NCBI GenBank assembly: GCA_022653735.1
Contig: JALCSU010000006.1
Span: 1-64,000, forward strand
Direction of reading: 5' to 3'
Length of the DNA stretch: 64,000 bases
Origin: Bacteroidales bacterium
GTDB lineage: Bacteria > Bacteroidota > Bacteroidia > Bacteroidales > UBA932
In this document: positions 58,389 through 64,000 of the stretch, piece by piece
Position numbering within the stretch: position 1 is the first letter of the stretch
How the letters are laid out: each line of letters starts with the position of its first letter
Translations under genes and position numbers: made by a program
Notes under the pieces: model-generated
The model's database searches: none
Seen by the model: the letters and a program-made list of their open reading frames with translations, nothing else
What the model was told of the DNA's origin: nothing

Positions 58389-59817
58389 AATTTAAGTTTC
58401 GCAAGTAAAATTTAATGAAAAAGCTAGGTTGAAAATCGATGAAACATTTGGTTATTCCATTGATTTTCAGTATATTAAAGTGGTCAAACAACAATATACA
58501 CCTAGCATGAACAAAGATAGACAATTGGTTTCGGAGTTGCGCAATTTTTTCACGGGAAGTGGTTGCGGACTCGGCATTCAGAGGATAATGAGAGTTCTTG
58601 AAACCATAAACATCACTGAAAAGCAGATGGCTTTCGAAAAGAGACCCAACTGCAAGTTCACCTGCGCCCAGGTGATCCAGATGATGATTCTCTTCCCGTT
58701 CTTCTCCATAAAGAACGTGGCGAACTATGTTGGCTGTCCTCTTCAGTCCCTCTTTGACTGTCAAAAGGATATGTTCTACCGGGTTCTTTCCAATGACAGA
58801 ATTGACTGGCGTCACATTCTCCGCTATGTCAACAAGAAACTTGCGAACAATATAGCCGTACGCTCCGATAACCGGAACGCCGAATATCCCACCTGCATGA
58901 TTGTGGACGATACGGACATGCCGAAGACCGGACGCAAAGGCGAAATGCTCGGACGCGTTCACTCCCATGTGGACAAGCGCAGAAGCATCCTCGGCCACAA
59001 AGGACTCTTCCTTTGCCGTACTGACGGGCGCACGCAGATGCTCATTGATTTCACCCTGTTGGGAGAGAAAGGAAGAGTAACTTCCAGGCCTCAAGGCCTT
59101 TCCAAGAAGGATATTGATGCCCGATTCAGTAAAGCGCGCGATGCGAAGTCCAAGGTCCATAAACGCAAGGAAGAGTACTTTCAGGACAAGATATCTAGCA
59201 TGAAGAAGATGCTCAGCCATGCTTCCATTGAGCATCTTGGCTTTGACTATCTCCTTGTGGAAAGTTGGTTCACATGCAGAGAAGTCGTCAAATATATCAG
59301 ACGCAAAGGAAGCAAGTCCCATCTGCTTGGCATGATCAAAATGAGCAAGACGAAGTAGAGAGGACATGACTGCCACTGCCATCGTTTCCGCAATGGTAAG
59401 GAAGAAGGCTGTAAAATACTCGCGTGCCCATAAATTCTACTACTTCTGGACTGATGCCGTCTTTGCCGGCAAGGCAGTCAGACTGTTCTTCTATCGCTTC
59501 GGCCACAAGGGTGAATGGAAAGCTCTGTTGTCAACCGACACTTCTCTGACACCCTACAAGGCCTATCAGATATATTCTATGCGCTGGTCCATTGAAGTAT
59601 CCTTCCACGAGATCACGACACAGACTGTCGAACTCTCCGTCACCGAAAAGATATGGGGCTCATACTGCAACTCGTAGCTGTAGTCGCCAATCTGTTCTCC
59701 GCCGACTCCGATGAACTCCTGACCAATATCATAAACGAAAACAAACAACTTGAAGCGATAATGAGAGTGGCCCGACAACTACAACCAGCCGCTTGAATCA
59801 CTTGCGAAACTTAAATT
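58389..59817 (+). mobile_element. IS4-like insertion sequence with 18-bp terminal inverted repeats
   Basis: AATTTAAGTTTCGCAAGT at 58389-58406; inverse ACTTGCGAAACTTAAATT at 59800-59817. Confidence 0.82.
58429..59796 (+). pseudogene. DDE transposase (IS4-like) split by a stop and a frameshift
   Basis: 58429..59358 and 59366..59677 are consecutive parts; C-terminus LILQLVAVVANLFSADSDELLTN...RVARQLQPAA* in a third frame. Confidence 0.78.
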
Positions 59818-60000
59818 ATTATATATAACCTGCTTTGTTTATTGCAAATTTAGTCAATAATTGTATACGAAGTATTCATTTGACTCGAAAAACACAACAA
59901 AGAGCAAAAAATAGACAACACGCTGTCAAGGAAACCCCTCATTAAATAAGATTCCTCTATTTTGGGTGCGGCTGTATGGTTATCGAACTATAATGTTTGG

Positions 60001-60861
60001 TCAGTCTTCCTGCGATTGGTCGTCGATTTGTCTTATTGTCTCAGATGGGTTGAGCGTCTTGGCATTTTCCTGAGATATGACGCTTCTCCCAAGCTGCTCC
60101 TCAAGTGCTTCACGGGCAACTTTGGCAACCTTCCCTCCCCTATGCGCTATATCTACGTTGTGTGCAATAGTGGCCGGATCTTCGTTCTGGGAAATCTCGC
60201 GTGTGGCAACCTCGGCCAGTGTCGTGAGAGCGCTCTCAGTATCGGTCATATTGTCTCTCAGATTTTCCTTCTTAAGACCCTTGTAGTGCTTGTATTCTTT
60301 GGCCGACATCCCGGACCATACCTCATAAATGGCATTAGTCAAAATAGCGTACTGTTTCTCTTTTACGCCTACACGTTTCCACTCATCAGTGAGTTTCTTC
60401 CTCTCCTTCTTGCCCTGTAGCCTCTGATTGATCCACTCTTCCGAGTATCCCTTACGGCGATACATATCAATGGCACGGTCGATAGAAATCTCGGGATCGA
60501 TCATTTCATCGATACGCTCACTGGCCACCTGAGCAATCCATATCTTGATTGGCTCAACCTTAGGTGAAGGGATGGACTGTACAAGGCGGAAAAGCTGCTC
60601 TTGGTCTGCAACATCTGTGGAATACATCTTTCCATCAGCAGACTTCATCTTCAGTTGTCCGATAATTTCGGACGACTCATGCCAATAAACAATGGGATAT
60701 GGAAAGCTGCGACCAGCAGCCTCCGCTAAATAACGGAAGCACTTTTGGAATATGAGACAGAGTGGCACTGAGATATGTTTCCACGAGCAAGCCCCGGAGT
60801 TAGTCGCTTGTCTGTTCATCCTCCAGCAGTGTGAATAATTCCTTGTCAAGAAATGCGACAA
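60001..60861 (-). pseudogene. BRO/DinD-like protein, conserved C-terminal part with an unrelated N-terminus
   Basis: QLKMKSADGKMYSTDVADQEQLFRLVQSIPSPKVEPIKIWIAQVASERIDEMIDPEISIDRAIDMYRRKGYSEEWINQRLQG; no recognisable Bro-N domain. Confidence 0.6.
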
Positions 60862-60988
60862 CGGCCATCAACTTCAATTGGCCGGCAGAAGGCGTCGTCT
60901 TGATGTCGTCAATATGACCGCCGTCCACGCGACAGAGCAACCAGAACGGTTCTTCGCCCAGATGCCAGAATGGTGTTGCAACCTTTTT

Positions 60989-61306
60989 CTAGTCAGGAGT
61001 TTCAAGATACCGAACTTTCTTCCCTGTCCGTTTGGCATATTCGATTTCGCTGCGGGTGCTGGTGCCAATGTAGCCGCCGACATTGATGACGAAGATTTCA
61101 TCCGCCATGTCAATCTTGCGTTTGTGCATATCGTCCAGCATCTCCTTGGTACCTTCAGTCCAAACCTCGTCATCGCCTGAATGTCCGAACAGACCGACGC
61201 TGATTACTATGTTTCCTTCGAGCGTAAGACGTTTCTGCACTTCAATGAACTGGTCCTTGAAACGCGTACTGCCACAGAGGGTGACGACTTTATATTTTCC
61301 TTCCAT
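60989..61306 (-). CDS. Nucleoside 2-deoxyribosyltransferase-like protein
   Basis: VVTLCGSTRFKDQFIEVQKRL...ADEIFVINVGGYIGTSTRSEIEYAKRTGKKVRYLE. Confidence 0.75.
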   Translation of the reverse strand: MEGKYKVVTLCGSTRFKDQFIEVQKRLTLEGNIVISVGLFGHSGDDEVWTEGTKEMLDDMHKRKIDMADEIFVINVGGYIGTSTRSEIEYAKRTGKKVRYLETPD

Positions 61307-61494
61307 ATAATTTTCAGCGATATCTATGCTTCAGCAAAGTTAACGAAATTCCCACGAAATCATATTCTTACCCACTCCCCTGTTGACGGAAACAGGCAAG
61401 ATATGATCTCTTGGCTATTATTGATATTTATATTATATTTTTCATATTATTATATGCGATATAAGGCAATATTCGCAGTTAGTCATATTATTTT

Positions 61495-61812
61495 ATGGAA
61501 TATAGCATTGACATATTCGATAAGAACCCGGAGCGGCTGGCACTGATTCTGGCACAGAATTGCCGCAGGCGGAGGCTGGACCAGGGAATGAGCAGGCGCA
61601 GTCTCGCAGAGGCGACAGGCATTCCGGAGCCGACAATCGAGCGCTTTGAGACCAAGGGCAAGATTTTTCTTGAATCATTCCTCAAACTGGTTATCAAATT
61701 CGGCTGGTTCGACGAGATGAACGCAATTATGGGAAAGTCAAAGTTCTCTACCGGCGAGGAACTCAAGACTATCAACAGAAACAGAAACCGAAACAGACAG
61801 AAAGGACGATGA
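61495..61812 (+). CDS. XRE/HipB-like regulator, orphan
   Basis: ILAQNCRRRRLDQGMSRRSLAEATGIPEPTIERFETKGKI; no toxin gene follows. Confidence 0.65.
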   Translation: MEYSIDIFDKNPERLALILAQNCRRRRLDQGMSRRSLAEATGIPEPTIERFETKGKIFLESFLKLVIKFGWFDEMNAIMGKSKFSTGEELKTINRNRNRNRQKGR

Positions 61813-63090
61813 AGGATATGCGGGTTCGCTGCCTTCGAAGACAGTCTTCCGGACGGATACGGGCTGTACCTGCTGGACAGGATGCTGCGCCGCGAAGGCA
61901 GTTCCTACGGCGTCCTCCATCCAGAGTCGCTCCGTCCGGTTATTCAAGGCGTTCTTGATGAAGGTGTAGTTTACGGCGCCTACTTTCAGGCCGAGCCGGC
62001 ATGCGTCAATTAATCGGTCGTTGCCATGGCGTTTGCCAAGTGCAAGGACGCCCATGCACGATTTGTAAAGCTGCTCCGGATACTCCTTCCTGGCCAGTAT
62101 CATCTCGATGTATGCCTTCACGTCCACGGATATTTCCGCGGCCATCTTTATGAACTTGTCGCCATTCCATTCACTGTAAGCGCGATGGGGGGATGGCAGA
62201 TGATCAGGGACGGTAGTGTACTTGAACATTGCGTAGTCGCGCAGATGATACGCTATCTGGGAGCCCTTCTGGTATATTCGTACTTCATGGCTATTGTAGG
62301 ATATCTTAACCTTCTCTCCGATATAACGGAAAGGAACGCTGTAGCAATGGCAGTCCTCCGTCAACTGCACGTGGCAGTTCTTCATGACTGTGCCCATCCT
62401 GGACCGCATGATCTCAAACGGACGCTCGGACAGGGGCTTGAGATAGGCTGCCTCTTCCTCAAACAGGTCCTTGCGGCTATAGGGACGTCCCTGGAAGTGA
62501 CGCTCGTTAAGTTGCCGCAGCGGCTCTCTAATAGCAGCGTTTATCTCCTCGATGGAGAAGAAGGTCATATTCCTCAGCGGCGCAAAGATTTGCTGGTAGA
62601 CCATTCGCACGTGCCGTTCAACTAGCGATTTGTCCTTTGGGTGGCGCACCCTCGCCGGCAGCACTCCGGTATCGTAGTGATGCGCCATCTTCATCAGCAA
62701 GGAATTAATTTCCGCCTCATATTTGTCAGCCTTGGACACGGCACTCTTGAGGTTGTCCGGCACGAGGACCTGAGGCACGCCTCCATAGTATTCCAATGCG
62801 TGGCGCAGACTCTCCGCAAAGCACTCCTGAGACTGGCTCGGGCCGGCTTCGACATAAGTGTATTCGCTGTGTCCTAAGGTCGTGAGCAAGACTTCCGCTT
62901 CCTTTACTTCGCCCGTGGCTCTGTCTACGTATGGGATCTTCTTCCCCGTGTAATCGATATACAGCTTGTCGCCGGGTTTGTGTTCCACGTGCATGGTAAC
63001 ATCCACGGTCTCAGCCCGTCCCCTATATAGCTTGCAGAACTGAGGATAACTGTATCCGTCCGGATTCTAAAGCCGGTATTCATTGAATGA
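61738..63090 (-). pseudogene. istA: IS21-family IstA transposase, N-terminally truncated, no istB
   Basis: EYRL*NPDGYSYPQFCKLYRGRAETVDVTMHVEHKPGDKLYIDYTGKKIPYVDR...; premature TAG just upstream of NPDGY. Confidence 0.8.
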
Positions 63091-63179
63091 ACATTTTTCA
63101 TTTCGATTCGTTTTCCTGCCATGTCTGTTTGTGTTTGAGATTCTCTCAAACTTAGCAAACAAGCTGGAATTGGATCTCT

Positions 63180-63300
63180 GAAGGCCCGGGGGGCAGCTTC
63201 GTAATTATTACCATATTGACCCCCGAGGACACTCTTCTATCACGGGGGCAATATCGTGAGAATAGGGGGTCAGGATGATAATTGCAGGGGGGCAGCTTGG
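63180..63300. repeat. Probable IS21-type terminal repeats
   Basis: Two GGGGGGCAGCTT copies and related GGGGG(T/C) motifs near the istA remnant. Confidence 0.45.
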
Positions 63301-63329
63301 AAAATATTTCACACGTATAGAAAGATCTA

Positions 63330-63680
63330 TTAATCCTCGGCCAGAATGTAACTGGTATTCTTGCTACCTTCCTCTCCTTTTAGCAAGATTCCCTTTTCAA
63401 TTAAATCATTGATGTCACGAAGGGCGGTTGCTTGTGAAGTCTTGCAGATTTTTGCCCACTTCACGGTTGTGAGCTTGCCGTCGAATCCATCCCATAAGCG
63501 GTTCACGACCTTGACTTGGCGCTCATTCATCGCCACGTCACGATGCTCCTGCCAGAACATGGATTTCTTCACCACGCGACTAACGATGTCCACGCTGCGT
63601 TCCATTGCGTCCTTCAGTGTCTGAAGGAACCACTCGAGCCATAGGGTAATATCAACGTCTCCTACTGTGGTTCTTTCCAG
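63330..63680 (-). pseudogene. Fic-family protein C-terminal fragment
   Basis: ALERTTVGDVDITLWLEWFLQTLKDAMERSV...NERQVKVVNRLWDGFDGKLTTVKWAKICKTSQATALRDINDLIEKGIL. Confidence 0.75.
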
Positions 63681-64000
63681 AGCAAGGTCTGCACGCCAGC
63701 TTCCCGCCGTGACGGACAGTACCAAGGTGGAGGTCCGTGTCGTGGAGAAGATTGTCAGAGACACGGCCTGGGTCGAGCTGCCGGTCATCAAGGAGAAAGT
63801 GGTCACCCGGGACACCGCCTCCGTATTGGAGAATAAATACGCCAAATCCGAGGCTTCCGTCTCCGATGGAGTCCTTACCCACTCGCTCTCCACAAAGCCC
63901 GTCAAGGAGCCCGTAGCGGTCGAATACAAGGAGATTGTGCGCGACTCCCTCGTCTACCGGGACCGGGTGGTCACGCAGACCGTGGAGGTCGAGAAGAAAC
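63680..64000 (+). CDS. Partial spanin/Rz-like coiled protein, 5' truncated at junction and 3' truncated by window
   Basis: RSARQLPAVTDSTKVEVRVVEKIVRDTAWVELPVIKEKVVTRDTASVLENKYAKSEASVSDGVLTHSL... open to the window end. Confidence 0.5.

Noticed and set aside
61738-63090. Complete IS21 transposon
   Set aside because: istB is absent, and the istA N-terminus is missing with a premature stop before NPDGY.
1-64000. CRISPR array
   Set aside because: No regularly spaced identical 24-40 bp repeats found by reading; the repeats present are terminal or operator motifs.

Overview
Bacteroidota-type window (TAnnTTTG promoters, typical gene families). Bases 1-9668 are conserved chromosome: 5'-truncated LptD-like outer-membrane protein, rho, carB/carA (minus strand) and mnmE. 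The mnmE 3' end is followed by what looks like a tandem array of integrated elements. The motif CTGCATCGG(G/A)AA(A/G)TA(A/G), which encodes ...C-I-G-K-stop, ends mnmE (9653-9668) and recurs at 39673-39688 and 56873-56888. This defines element 1 (E1, ~30 kb, with its own tyrosine integrase and primase-like genes) and element 2 (E2, ~17.2 kb, with no recognisable integrase). E1 cargo: DpnII-type restriction-modification (RM) system, XRE-controlled two-gene module, prokaryotic Argonaute with an apparently dead PIWI catalytic tetrad, vsr remnant, Sel1 protein, agmatine-deiminase-like protein, DNA glycosylase fusion, ClpP-like/WYL/PD-(D/E)XK/phosphoesterase cluster, ~1.4 kb ORF-poor GC-rich structured region, family of DUF6266-like paralogs, and LinA-like nucleotidyltransferase. 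E2 cargo: HIRAN/Sel1/DUF262/WYL/vWA cluster, KAP NTPase, a second XRE-controlled RM system and AbiE toxin-antitoxin. The last ~7 kb is a graveyard of IS remnants and truncated genes. Most notable: the integrase-less E2 in a tandem mnmE array, the inactive-looking pAgo, a 35-bp operator (34/35 identical) shared by two XRE modules on different elements, and a duplicated hairpin element with compensatory base changes next to an unexplained structured region. All calls come from reading sequence and ORFs by eye; no database searches were run.
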